Source of the DNA: an uncultured Actinomycetes bacterium
Lineage (GTDB): Bacteria > Actinomycetota > Actinomycetes > Nanopelagicales > Nanopelagicaceae
Direction of reading: 5' to 3'
Assembly (NCBI GenBank): GCA_903827345.1
Contig: CAIKID010000168.1
Span: 1 to 16,597 of the forward strand
DNA: 16,597 nucleotides
The stretch's first letter is position 1. Each line of letters starts with the position of its first letter. Of the stretch, positions 5,789 to 12,950 are shown in pieces. The notes below the pieces were generated by a model. The model was not told where the DNA came from and made no database searches. It saw only the letters and a list, made by a program, of their open reading frames with translations. A program made the position numbers and the translations under genes.

Positions 5789-7039
5789 ATGGAAATTCTA
5801 AATAACCCTTGGCCGAGTCCAGCCCTTCCAGGTATTGACCATCTCGTGCCGAGTTTGCGATTGCAGAGCACAAGCGGCTCCTTTGAAATTCTGCCCGGCT
5901 CGCAGCAGAGAATGTATATCTGCGGTATTACTCCATATGACGCCACCCATCTGGGCCATGCCGCGACCTATCTGACTTTCGATCTCATCAACAGGTACAC
6001 CCGCTTAAGCGGTGGTTCGATGCACTTCGTGGAAAATATTACAGATATTGATGAACCACTCTTGGTGCGCGCTGAGCGAGATGGCACCGACTGGCAGAGC
6101 TTGGCGCAGAAGGAGACAGATCTCTTCGCTGCCGATATGGCGGCTCTACGAATTCTCGCTCCCGAGTGGTTCGTTCCTGCAACGCAGGTGATGGATCTCG
6201 TTGATCTGGCGATTACCGAAATGGCTAAAAATGGTTTTGTCTATTCGCTGGAAGGGGATTTCTATTTTAGAACGAAGGATCTCTTAGCTGATCTTCCATA
6301 CTCTGAAGAGGAGTGCTTGCGCATATTTGGAGAGCGCGGTGGAGATCCCGATCGTGTTGGCAAAGAGCACCCCCTAGATCCCGTTCTCTGGATCGCACAT
6401 AAAGAGGGAGAGCCAGGCTGGGAATCGTCACATGGCTTCGGCCGTCCCGGCTGGCATATCGAATGCGCTGTTATAAGTCTGCGTTACCTCTTAGGTGAGG
6501 ACTTTCTTGCAGGAGATGCAACGAGAACTTCTCTGATAGATATTCAAGGCGGCGGAAGTGATTTGATCTTCCCTCATCACTTCATGTCGGCGATTCAAGT
6601 AAAGGCGATCACGGGACAGCAATTTGCACGCGGTTATGTGCACACCGGAATGATCGGGCTAGATGGCGAAAAAATGAGTAAGAGCAAGGGCAATCTAGTT
6701 TTCGTCTCCAAACTTCTCAACGATGGAGTCGATCCCGTTGTCATCAGATTTGCATTGCTGCGCGACCATTACGCAGCGGATCGCATGTGGAGCCATGAGC
6801 TCTTGGCTGCTGCGGAGTCCGACGTTGCGCGCATTAGATTCGCACTCTCGCGAAATGAAGTCGCCCCCACATCCGCTGTCGTGGCAGAAATAGTCGGCGC
6901 TTTGAGTGAGAATCTTGATACACCCCAGGCAATTGTGGCGCTCTTCTCTTGGGTAGATGCGACGGAATCAGGCTTAGTTGGCGGTTCTGCAGGCGAGTTA
7001 GCGAGAGCCTTAGATAGCGTTTTGGGTCTAGCCTTCTAG
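5789..7039 (+). CDS. mshC: L-cysteine:1D-myo-inositol 2-amino-2-deoxy-alpha-D-glucopyranoside ligase (mycothiol ligase)
   Basis: MshC carries out the ATP-dependent joining of cysteine to GlcN-Ins in mycothiol biosynthesis, the main low-molecular-weight thiol of actinobacteria. At 416 residues it has the usual length (about 412). It is a class I, cysteinyl-tRNA-synthetase-like enzyme. YICGITPYDATHLGHAATY contains zinc ligand Cys45 and the HIGH-type HLGH (54-57). GRPGWHIECA gives the second zinc Cys226, DIQGGGSDLIFPHH gives zinc His263, and KMSKSKGN (295-302) is the KMSKS loop. It lacks the tRNA-binding C-terminal domain of CysRS, which with GITPYDATHLGHA separates it from cysS. Two oddities: Phe265 occupies the position after FPHH where relatives have Glu, and an insertion of about a dozen residues lies around 236-249. 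The gene follows the kinase-like gene by 16 bases. Confidence 0.96.
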   Translation: MEILNNPWPSPALPGIDHLVPSLRLQSTSGSFEILPGSQQRMYICGITPYDATHLGHAATYLTFDLINRYTRLSGGSMHFVENITDIDEPLLVRAERDGTDWQSLAQKETDLFAADMAALRILAPEWFVPATQVMDLVDLAITEMAKNGFVYSLEGDFYFRTKDLLADLPYSEEECLRIFGERGGDPDRVGKEHPLDPVLWIAHKEGEPGWESSHGFGRPGWHIECAVISLRYLLGEDFLAGDATRTSLIDIQGGGSDLIFPHHFMSAIQVKAITGQQFARGYVHTGMIGLDGEKMSKSKGNLVFVSKLLNDGVDPVVIRFALLRDHYAADRMWSHELLAAAESDVARIRFALSRNEVAPTSAVVAEIVGALSENLDTPQAIVALFSWVDATESGLVGGSAGELARALDSVLGLAF

Positions 7040-7088
7040 GCTAAACTCACCCCATATAAAGAGGAACTCCTTTTCGCACCCTGCGGGT
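7029..7088 (+). other. Small hairpins in the mshC-HAD junction
   Basis: TAGCC (7029-7033) and GGCTA (7039-7043) form a 5-bp stem over the mshC stop codon, and ACCC/GGGT (7078-7088) forms a second tiny stem. Neither is followed by a T-run, so they are at most weak attenuators or RNA-processing sites. The rest of the 7040-7126 spacer is AT-richer and may hold a promoter (for example TAAGTT near 7088). No confident -35/-10 pair is visible. Confidence 0.2.
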
Positions 7089-7126
7089 AAGTTCTTCAAC
7101 GCCGTCTATCAATGGAGCCTTTAACA

Positions 7127-7804
7127 ATGGAAGCAGTTCTCTTTGATATGGATGGCACCCTCATCAACTCAGAGCCTTACTGGCTCATAGCAGAGACTGC
7201 GCTGATGGCCCTCTATAACCATAAGTGGACCGATGAGGATCAGGCTTACTGCCTTGGTGGCCCGCTCCCTAAAGTGGGTGCCTACATGTCCAAACTATCT
7301 GCGCAGGCTCATGATGCTATTTACTTCGAAAATGAACTCGTTCGACGTGTTGCAGAGCAATTCACTCTGGGGCTGGAGTTCATGCCCGGTGCACAAGATC
7401 TAGTCCACGATCTGGTGAAATCCCAGATCCCAATGGCCCTAGTTTCAGCGAGCCCGCGGTTACTCGTAGATTCTGCGATCGCGCTCTTGCCGCCCGGGAC
7501 ATTTGTTACCAGCGTCTCCAATCAGGATGTGAAAGTCAGCAAGCCAGACCCTGAGAGCTACATAAAGGCTGCAGCACACCTCGGCGTTGATATAACCAAA
7601 TGTTTGGTGCTTGAGGATTCGCGCACAGGAATTGACGCTGGGCTGGCAAGTGGAGCCGTTGTGATTGGTATTCCGCATTTAATCACCTACCCACCAACAC
7701 CACGGTTGCACCTGCGCCGAGATCTTGTTGGACTTAATACAGCAGATGTTCGTGAGATTTTCCAGATCGAGAGCGAAGAGGGTAGCAATGCGACCAGAAT
7801 TTAA
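7127..7804 (+). CDS. HAD superfamily hydrolase (beta-phosphoglucomutase/phosphatase-like)
   Basis: This 225-residue haloacid-dehalogenase-type phosphohydrolase has a small helical cap, of the subfamily that includes phosphoglycolate phosphatase and beta-phosphoglucomutase. AVLFDMDGTLINSEPYW carries nucleophile Asp7 and acid/base Asp9. MALVSASPRLLV is motif II, the Lys of VSKPDPESYIKAA is motif III, and VLEDSRTGIDAGLASG is motif IV, so all four motifs are intact. An in-frame ATG 15 bases earlier (7112) is possible. I prefer 7127 because GGAG lies 9 bases before it and family members begin directly before the FDMDGT strand. Its end overlaps trmI by 17 bases. The substrate is unknown. Genes of this type recur near mshC in actinobacteria, so a role in inositol-sugar dephosphorylation is conceivable but unproven. 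Confidence 0.88.
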   Translation: MEAVLFDMDGTLINSEPYWLIAETALMALYNHKWTDEDQAYCLGGPLPKVGAYMSKLSAQAHDAIYFENELVRRVAEQFTLGLEFMPGAQDLVHDLVKSQIPMALVSASPRLLVDSAIALLPPGTFVTSVSNQDVKVSKPDPESYIKAAAHLGVDITKCLVLEDSRTGIDAGLASGAVVIGIPHLITYPPTPRLHLRRDLVGLNTADVREIFQIESEEGSNATRI

Positions 7805-8645
7805 TTATGGGGATCGGGTGCAACTCACCGATGCCAAGGGAAAGCTCCACACTATTACGCTGAAAGAGGGTGGGGAGTGGCACACCCATAAAGGCTGGCT
7901 CATTCATGATCAGATTGCCGGGATGCCACAAGGTTCTGTCGTAGAAACCACGGCTGGTTTGAAATTCTTAGCCTTCAAGCCATTGCTAGGAGATTACGTA
8001 CTTTCTATGCCGCGCGGAGCAACCATCGTCTATCCAAAAGATGCTGCCTTAATAGTTGGCTTTGCCGATATCGCACCTGGCTTGCGAGTTCTCGAGGCAG
8101 GCGTAGGTTCTGGAGCTCTCACCATCTCACTCCTGCGCGCAGTTGGACCCACTGGCGCTGTAGATTCATTTGAAAGGCGTGCGGAGTTTGCTGAAATCGC
8201 CACCAAGAATATTGTGAATTATTTCAATGGTGCACCAGAGAATTGGACTCTCACCTTGGGTTCGGTGCAGGATAAATCGAGCGATGTTAAATACGATCGC
8301 ATCGTTCTAGATATGTTGGCACCATGGGAATGTGTTGAGTTGGCAGATAATGTTCTTCATCCTGGGGGAGTGCTTCTCGCATACGTTGCAACCACCACAC
8401 AACTTTCAGCGATGGCTGAGGCGATCAAAGAGTCTGGACGCTTTACGGAACCGGAGAGCAGTGAATCAATGGTCCGGCAATGGCATCACGAAGGTTTGGC
8501 TGTACGTCCCGTGCATCGCATGATTGGACACACGGGCTTCCTCATTCAAGCTAGACGTTTAGCTCCGGGCGTGACCGCTCCGCTACGACGTCGTCGTCCA
8601 TCAAAGGGTGCTTATGGCCTCCCCGAAGAAGAGAGCGTTATTTAA
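7788..8645 (+). CDS. trmI: tRNA (adenine-58-N1)-methyltransferase
   Basis: TrmI is a tetrameric SAM-dependent enzyme that makes m1A58 in the T-loop of tRNAs. The 285-residue product matches the mycobacterial enzyme Rv2118c in length (about 280). An N-terminal beta-rich domain (FNYGDRVQLTDAKGK, then PLLGDYVLSMPRGATIVYPKD) is followed by a Rossmann methyltransferase domain. Motif I is LEAGVGSGALT (102-112), Glu129 in SFERR should bind the SAM ribose, and RIVLDMLAPW (171-180) contains the conserved Asp175 near the target base. The C-terminus carries VRPVHRMIGHTGFLIQARR. The frame extends 21 codons further upstream, but those codons are inside the HAD gene. The ATG at 7788 has AGAGGG 5 bases ahead and is followed directly by the family's N-terminus. 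In many actinobacteria proteasome-associated genes follow trmI; here it is met by an FKBP gene. Confidence 0.94.
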   Translation: MRPEFNYGDRVQLTDAKGKLHTITLKEGGEWHTHKGWLIHDQIAGMPQGSVVETTAGLKFLAFKPLLGDYVLSMPRGATIVYPKDAALIVGFADIAPGLRVLEAGVGSGALTISLLRAVGPTGAVDSFERRAEFAEIATKNIVNYFNGAPENWTLTLGSVQDKSSDVKYDRIVLDMLAPWECVELADNVLHPGGVLLAYVATTTQLSAMAEAIKESGRFTEPESSESMVRQWHHEGLAVRPVHRMIGHTGFLIQARRLAPGVTAPLRRRRPSKGAYGLPEEESVI

Positions 8646-9156
8646 CTCCCAAAAGGTCTACGACAAATATCAAAGTCTCATTGGGAGGAATATTTCCTAC
8701 GCCTGACGCTCCGTAAGCCAATGCAGGTGGGATGATAAAGAGTCGTCGTCCACCTATCTTCATCCCAGGAATGCCCTGTTGCCATCCAATGATGAGATTG
8801 GATAATGGCGCCGTGAACGGTTGCGCCGTCCACGAAGTTTGGTAGACAACTCCGGTTTTCCATGACGCCACGACGTATTGCGCAGTGACGGTCGACGATG
8901 TAACGGCGACCTTGCCCTTACCAACGATTATGTCCTTGGAAATAAGTTTCGTAGGCGCCGCACCGGAGGCTTTTCCAATAACGGGTGCCACTCCAGCATG
9001 TGCTGAAACCGATGGCAGAACTACGGTATTCATTTTGGCCTTTCCGGGTGCCTTAGGCGCTGCTGTTGCAGCATGAGCGAGTGAGGGCAAGGCAATGCTA
9101 AAAGCAAAGAGTCCAATAGCTGCTCCGCGGATCGCCTTCGATTGGTGAAAATTCAT
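8638..9156 (-). CDS. Secreted FKBP-type peptidyl-prolyl cis-trans isomerase (active site altered)
   Basis: This 172-residue protein begins with a Sec signal peptide: Lys/Arg-containing n-region, hydrophobic AAIGLFAFSIALPSL, and probable cleavage after AHA (27-29). An Ala/Pro/Lys-rich linker to about residue 70 precedes one FKBP domain (about 73-172). Relative to human FKBP12, Tyr94, Ile123, Trp125, Tyr148 (ALAYG) and Phe164 keep the proline pocket. The FD pair (Phe36-Asp37) is Tyr105-Gln106 here, so the catalytic Asp is replaced. It may be a weak isomerase or mainly a chaperone outside the membrane. The ATG at 9156 has AGGAG 7 bases upstream and is preferred over the in-frame TTG at 9159. It overlaps trmI tail-to-tail by 8 bases and is divergent from pafB. 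In Streptomyces, FKBP genes occupy the interval between pafA and pafB. Confidence 0.9.
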   Translation of the reverse strand: MNFHQSKAIRGAAIGLFAFSIALPSLAHAATAAPKAPGKAKMNTVVLPSVSAHAGVAPVIGKASGAAPTKLISKDIIVGKGKVAVTSSTVTAQYVVASWKTGVVYQTSWTAQPFTAPLSNLIIGWQQGIPGMKIGGRRLFIIPPALAYGASGVGNIPPNETLIFVVDLLGVK

Positions 9157-9196
9157 CAAGCTTCTCCTTCTAAAAGTCCTTTGAAATCAGGTGGCG

Positions 9197-9202
9197 ATAC
9201 TA
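9197..9202 (-). promoter_or_regulatory. Candidate -10 box for the FKBP gene
   Basis: TAGTAT on the minus strand fits TANNNT closely and would give a leader of about 33 bases containing the AGGAG ribosome-binding site of the FKBP gene. It lies 9 bases from the oppositely oriented pafB -10 box, so the two promoters share DNA and may compete. No -35 match is evident. Confidence 0.4.
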
Positions 9203-9211
9203 GCAAACGCC

Positions 9212-9217
9212 TAGAGT
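9212..9217 (+). promoter_or_regulatory. -10 box of the pafBC-tat operon (near-leaderless)
   Basis: TAGAGT is followed by 6 bases (ACGGGT) and then the pafB GTG start at 9224, the same spacing as for the two promoters at 3810-3845. There is no Shine-Dalgarno sequence, so a leaderless transcript is likely. I saw no TTGTC-type PafBC recognition motif in this spacer, so autoregulation is not indicated. Confidence 0.55.
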
Positions 9218-9223
9218 ACGGGT

Positions 9224-10150
9224 GTGTCAGATCAGAAGACCGAACGGCTCATCAACCTCACGATGGCGCTCTTGGCCACTAAGCGTTTTCTCAGCAAGGG
9301 TGAAATTTTTCAGCAGGTGGCTGGGTATGAAGGGTCGACCGAAACAAGAGAGCGCATGTTCGAGCGCGACAAGGACGACCTGCGCAAACTCGGAATTTCT
9401 ATCCAGGTGGGCACCCATGATCCGCTCTTTGACGATGAGCCGGGTTATCGAATTCTGGAGAGCGAATACGAACTCGATATAGGAGAACTCAGTCCGACAG
9501 AGTTGTCGTATCTCTCGTTGGCCGCAACCATCTGGCGCAACCAACTCTTCTCGTCCAGCGGCGCCTTAGCCTTGGTAAAGCTCGATGCGCTCGGCGGTAC
9601 CGCTCTACGCGAAGATTTCGGTCATGCCACGCTCTCGCTGGAGAACGAAACCCCACTTTTCCCCGCGCTCTGGGGCGCGCTCACCGAATCTCAAAACATT
9701 ACTTTCACATACCGTAGCAAGATCACCAGTACACGTCATATCTCGCCTTATGGCTTAACGCTCTGGCACGGTACTTGGTATTTGGCTGGCAAGGATCTCG
9801 AGAAAAACGAAATGCGAGTATTTCGAGTATCTCGCATAACTTCCGAAATTACCCGCGAAGGCCGGGCTGGAGCATTTGCAGTTCCAGATGATTTCAGCAT
9901 TGAAAAACATCTCATTATGTTGACCCCAGAACCAGAAACCCTTTTTCTTGCGCGCGTCCGCGTAGGTCGTTGTCACAGCCTGCGATCTAAATCAACAGTT
10001 ACTAATATCGACGCTGAATGGGATCGGCTGGAATTCACGCTAGGCAACAACTGGCGCGAAGAGATCCTTTGGTTTGGCTCAGATATAATTCTGGAAAGTC
10101 CAGCCGAGAACGTGGCAGAAATTACCGCACTCTTGCGGAGCAAACTATGA
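9224..10150 (+). CDS. pafB: PafB: HTH-WYL transcriptional regulator of the DNA-damage response
   Basis: This 308-residue regulator works as a heterodimer with PafC, which in mycobacteria activates the LexA/RecA-independent DNA-damage regulon. An N-terminal winged HTH (about 1-65; ERLINLTMALLATKRFLSKGEIFQQ, then RMFERDKDDLRKLGI) is followed by a linker. The WYL domain (about 155-215) includes TWYLAGKD, with Trp185-Tyr186-Leu187, and RVFRVSRI. A C-terminal WCX-like domain starts at about residue 235. The GTG start at 9224 is supported by the -10 box six bases before it and by immediate similarity from the MSDQKTERLINL segment. It overlaps pafC by ATGA. The name 'proteasome accessory factor' is historical; no proteasome gene is present nearby. 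Confidence 0.92.
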   Translation: MSDQKTERLINLTMALLATKRFLSKGEIFQQVAGYEGSTETRERMFERDKDDLRKLGISIQVGTHDPLFDDEPGYRILESEYELDIGELSPTELSYLSLAATIWRNQLFSSSGALALVKLDALGGTALREDFGHATLSLENETPLFPALWGALTESQNITFTYRSKITSTRHISPYGLTLWHGTWYLAGKDLEKNEMRVFRVSRITSEITREGRAGAFAVPDDFSIEKHLIMLTPEPETLFLARVRVGRCHSLRSKSTVTNIDAEWDRLEFTLGNNWREEILWFGSDIILESPAENVAEITALLRSKL

Positions 10151-11082
10151 GCGAGACTGCACTCGACCGGGTAGCACGCGCCCTCAACTTAATCCCATTT
10201 ATCGCCAACAATCCTGGGCTATCTGTTGTCGAAATAGCGGCGCGATTCAACTCATCACCGACGCAGATCTCTAAAGATCTCTCGCTTCTACATATGTGTG
10301 GACTTCCTGGCTACACACACCTTGAATTGTTGGATATAGATTACGAAGATCCGGATTACATCTCGGTGACGGAGGCTCAAGTGTTGGACCAGCCCCGTTC
10401 GCTCACGCAGGTTGAAGCGCTGACTCTTGTTCTCGGACTGCAACTCCTCGGCGAACTCGCATCTGATCAGGGCGAAGCACTTGCTATCGCTGCTTTACGG
10501 AACCGTATTAGCCACCTCTTCGGGGAACAGTTAGCTAGAAAAGTGACCGTGGCTGATGCAATAGTTGATTCGCCAATTGCAAGAAAGATTTCAGAATCCA
10601 TCTCTCTCCATCAACACTTAATCATCCACTACAACTCGGCATCGAGTGACTCGGTAAGCGAACGAAAAATATTTCCTCTGGAAATTGTTTACCATGACGG
10701 AATTGGATATGTGAATGCATTTGCCACCGGGGCAGGGGAGTTACGCACATTCCGATTAGATCGCATCGATGAAATATCCGTAGGTGAAGCCGATCCAGAC
10801 TTTGTCGAGGCGGTAGTGCGTCAGGAACGCGACCAGAAATCGAGTGAGATTGAAATTGAGATGGGTCGCGACGGCTTCTTCTTTATGGAAAAACATAACG
10901 AAATTGTTACTTCCTTTCACGAGATCGGCGAGCGTTTTCGAATAACGTTAAGCGTCACCTCAGGTGAGTGGATAACCCGTACATTGTTAGCCTGGCCCAG
11001 CCAGATCACCATCGTGCGCCCTGCCGAACTGGCGGAGGCAATTCGGGAACGAATAGCCAGCGCCCTAGCCAATTACCACTAA
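10147..11082 (+). CDS. pafC: PafC: HTH-WYL transcriptional regulator, PafB partner
   Basis: This 311-residue protein is the second half of the PafBC regulator. It has an N-terminal HTH (about 1-55; ALNLIPFIANNPGLSVVEIAARF, then SPTQISKDLSLLHMCGLPGY). A WYL-type domain follows at about 150-215, in which the signature is degenerate (GIGYVNAFATG rather than W-Y-L) but the basic RTFRLDRI is kept. The C-terminal WCX domain is at about 225-311. The open frame extends upstream to 10018, but that portion lies within pafB. The ATG at 10147 forms an ATGA overlap with the pafB stop, as expected for partners made in equal amounts. The shared architecture of PafB and PafC reflects an old duplication. Confidence 0.92.
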   Translation: MSETALDRVARALNLIPFIANNPGLSVVEIAARFNSSPTQISKDLSLLHMCGLPGYTHLELLDIDYEDPDYISVTEAQVLDQPRSLTQVEALTLVLGLQLLGELASDQGEALAIAALRNRISHLFGEQLARKVTVADAIVDSPIARKISESISLHQHLIIHYNSASSDSVSERKIFPLEIVYHDGIGYVNAFATGAGELRTFRLDRIDEISVGEADPDFVEAVVRQERDQKSSEIEIEMGRDGFFFMEKHNEIVTSFHEIGERFRITLSVTSGEWITRTLLAWPSQITIVRPAELAEAIRERIASALANYH

Positions 11083-11111
11083 GATTGACCTACCTCGAGA
11101 TTGGAATATAA

Positions 11112-11297
11112 ATGGGAGACCTTAAGCCCTGGCACATTGTCATTGTTGTACTTGTCTTTGTCGTTCTCTTTGGAGCGAAGCGGCTTCCAGATTCGGCTAA
11201 GTCGGTAGCCAAGTCACTTCGTATTTTCAAAGACGAGTTGAAGACACCGGAAGAGAAAAAGTCAGATGGCGGTTCTTCTTCTACACCTACCAACTAA
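11112..11297 (+). CDS. tatA: Sec-independent protein translocase subunit TatA
   Basis: TatA (61 residues) is the pore-forming subunit of the twin-arginine export system in the cytoplasmic membrane. A single membrane helix (about 8-20, WHIVIVVLVFVVLF) is followed by the hinge FGAKRLPD, with the invariant Phe20-Gly21 and the Leu-Pro. Then come an amphipathic helix (SAKSVAKSLRIFKDEL) and a short hydrophilic tail. The length and the Gly at the hinge fit TatA rather than TatB. The ribosome-binding site is weak (GGA in ATTGGAATATAA). The gene sits 29 bases after pafC and 10 bases before tatC, an order conserved in actinobacteria. No TatB is present in the window. Confidence 0.95.
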   Translation: MGDLKPWHIVIVVLVFVVLFGAKRLPDSAKSVAKSLRIFKDELKTPEEKKSDGGSSSTPTN

Positions 11298-11307
11298 GAA
11301 GTAGTCG

Positions 11308-12072
11308 GTGACCACTGAAGATAGTGGTCGGATGTCATTGCTGGAGCACTTTAAAGAGCTTCGCAAGCGCACTGTCCGTTCTGCTCTCGCAATCGCAGTA
11401 TTCGGGATTTTTGGCTGGGTTTTTTATACCAAGATAGTGCGAATCCTGACTAAACCGGTCTGCGATCTATCGTTGTCGCAGTCAACTCCACATCACTGTG
11501 GAGTTCTCTATATTGATGGGGTTCTCGGGCCACTTAATCTACAGATCTCCGTGGCGATCGTCTCGGGAGTCATTCTCGCCTCGCCCATCTGGCTATACCA
11601 ACTTTGGGCCTTTGTATCTCCGGCTCTCCACAATCGAGAGAAGAAGTATTCGATCTTCTTCATCGCGGTTGCAACGCCTTTCTTTGTAGCAGGCGCAGCT
11701 CTTGCGTATTGGATCTTGCCGTTGGCAATCCGCGTCCTTCTGGGATTTACTCCGACAACGCTGAGCAACCTTATTAAATTTAGTGATTACCTGACCTTCG
11801 TGCTACACCTCATTCTGGTCTTTGGCCTTGCCTTTGAACTGCCCGTCCTACTAGTAGCGCTGAATTTCGCCGGCGTGCTATCCGGTCGATCCATTCTCAA
11901 ACCTTGGCGAATTGCGGTCTTCGGCATAACTCTCTTCTCTTCAACCTTCGTACCAACTAGCGATCCACTTACCATGGGCGCGTTGGCGCTTCCTCTTGTG
12001 GGATTCTATTTCGCGGCGGGTGGCCTCGCGCTTCTTAATGATCGTCGCAGAGCGAAGAAGATCGTAGAGTGA
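11308..12072 (+). CDS. tatC: Sec-independent protein translocase subunit TatC
   Basis: TatC (254 residues) is the polytopic receptor for twin-arginine signal peptides. The cytoplasmic N-terminus carries the canonical MSLLEHFKELRKR (Glu13), followed by six predicted membrane segments (about 23-47, 78-100, 116-145, 160-188, 201-217, 223-243). FGLAFELPV includes the conserved Glu177 in the third cytosol-facing contact, and FVPTSDPLTM precedes the last helices. Two Cys (52, 64) lie in the first external loop. I chose GTG at 11308, but an ATG at 11332 directly before SLLEHF is also possible. The stop codon overlaps the next start (GTGA at 12069-12072). Confidence 0.95.
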   Translation: MTTEDSGRMSLLEHFKELRKRTVRSALAIAVFGIFGWVFYTKIVRILTKPVCDLSLSQSTPHHCGVLYIDGVLGPLNLQISVAIVSGVILASPIWLYQLWAFVSPALHNREKKYSIFFIAVATPFFVAGAALAYWILPLAIRVLLGFTPTTLSNLIKFSDYLTFVLHLILVFGLAFELPVLLVALNFAGVLSGRSILKPWRIAVFGITLFSSTFVPTSDPLTMGALALPLVGFYFAAGGLALLNDRRRAKKIVE

Positions 12073-12950
12073 AAGCACTTGTAGTCATCAACCCGCGCGC
12101 GGGTGGTGGCAAGGGATCGGCTATGGGGGCCAAGGTCCGCGCACACTTTGCAGACCGCGCTGACTCGATTCTCTACATTGAAGCATCGTCCTTGGAGGAA
12201 TCTCTTAACGCGGTAACACAAGCATGTTCATTTTCTACATTCGACGCTCTGATTTGCGTTGGGGGAGATGGTCTCATCCACGATCTTTTACCTGCTCTCA
12301 TCGCAAATGATCTCCCTCTCCTAGTAATTCCATCCGGGACCGGAAATGATTTTGCTAGAACTCTAGGTTTATATGGCCAGAAGCTTGCTCTCATCCTGGC
12401 CCAACCCGCGCTCTCGAAGCCTTCCCATATAAATGTGGGGATCATAAAACACGGCGAGCAAGAAACTCCCTTCGTACAAATTTTGAGCACTGGCTTTGAT
12501 TCGGTTGTGAATGAACATGCTAATAATTTCAAAGTTATCCGCGGAAAGATCAAATACATTATTGCCGTTCTCCAGAAAGTATGGGGATTTCGTGCATTGA
12601 AATTTACTTTAGAGATTGATGGAGAAGTTCGCCAGCAGAAAGCCATGCTGGTCTGTGTCGCAAATGGTCAGAGTTATGGGGGCGGAATGAAGATTGTTCC
12701 GCATGCGAAAAATGATGACGGTATTCTCGATGTAATGATCGTCGATCGCGTCAATCCATTCCGGCTGCTCATGGTCTTCCCTCGCGTCTTTTTTGGTACT
12801 CATGTGACGCATCCGAAAGTTCACTTTTCTAGCGGAACAAAGATCAAAATTTCGGGAGATACACAAGCATTCGCCGACGGGGAGAATATCTCCGATTTGC
12901 CGGTCGAGATACGCATCTCTGGACATAGTTTGGCGGTCTACCGCTTATGA
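12069..12950 (+). CDS. Diacylglycerol kinase catalytic-domain lipid kinase (DagK/YegS family)
   Basis: This 293-residue ATP-dependent kinase probably phosphorylates diacylglycerol or a related lipid at the inner face of the membrane, recycling it to phosphatidic acid. LVVINPRAGGGKG begins the fold. CVGGDGLIHDLLPAL (63-77) is the nucleotide-binding GGDG motif, followed by PSGTGNDFARTLG (88-100). STGFDSVVNEHANN and VCVANGQSYGGGMKIVPHAKNDDG-type segments are typical of the C-terminal beta domain with its metal site. The residue after GGDG is Leu69 instead of Thr, which is common among actinobacterial members. GTG at 12069 overlaps the tatC stop and is followed at once by the family's start, and helY begins within its stop. 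Sphingoid or other lipid substrates cannot be excluded. Confidence 0.9.
   Translation: MKALVVINPRAGGGKGSAMGAKVRAHFADRADSILYIEASSLEESLNAVTQACSFSTFDALICVGGDGLIHDLLPALIANDLPLLVIPSGTGNDFARTLGLYGQKLALILAQPALSKPSHINVGIIKHGEQETPFVQILSTGFDSVVNEHANNFKVIRGKIKYIIAVLQKVWGFRALKFTLEIDGEVRQQKAMLVCVANGQSYGGGMKIVPHAKNDDGILDVMIVDRVNPFRLLMVFPRVFFGTHVTHPKVHFSSGTKIKISGDTQAFADGENISDLPVEIRISGHSLAVYRL

Noticed and set aside
7725..7787. Upstream extension of trmI (in-frame start at 7725)
   Set aside because: It lies inside the HAD gene. The ATG at 7788 has AGAGGG at 5 bases, and the TrmI N-terminus starts there.
9157..9223. PafBC-type (TTGTC-N-TANNNT) damage-responsive promoter upstream of pafB
   Set aside because: No TTGTC-like element lies at the right distance from TAGAGT or TAGTAT in this 67-base spacer.
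10018..10146. Upstream extension of pafC (in-frame start at 10018)
   Set aside because: It lies within pafB coding sequence. The ATGA overlap at 10147 gives the normal PafC N-terminus.
11085..11112. TTGACC - 16 bases - TATAAA, a good-looking sigma70 promoter before tatA
   Set aside because: The -10-like hexamer runs into the tatA ATG, so transcription would start inside tatA beyond its only sensible start codon. It cannot drive tatA and is probably chance.
12258..12278. GGDGL instead of GGDGT in the lipid kinase as a sign of inactivity
   Set aside because: Hydrophobic residues at this position are common in actinobacterial members, and the PSGTGNDFAR motif is intact, so loss of activity is not supported.
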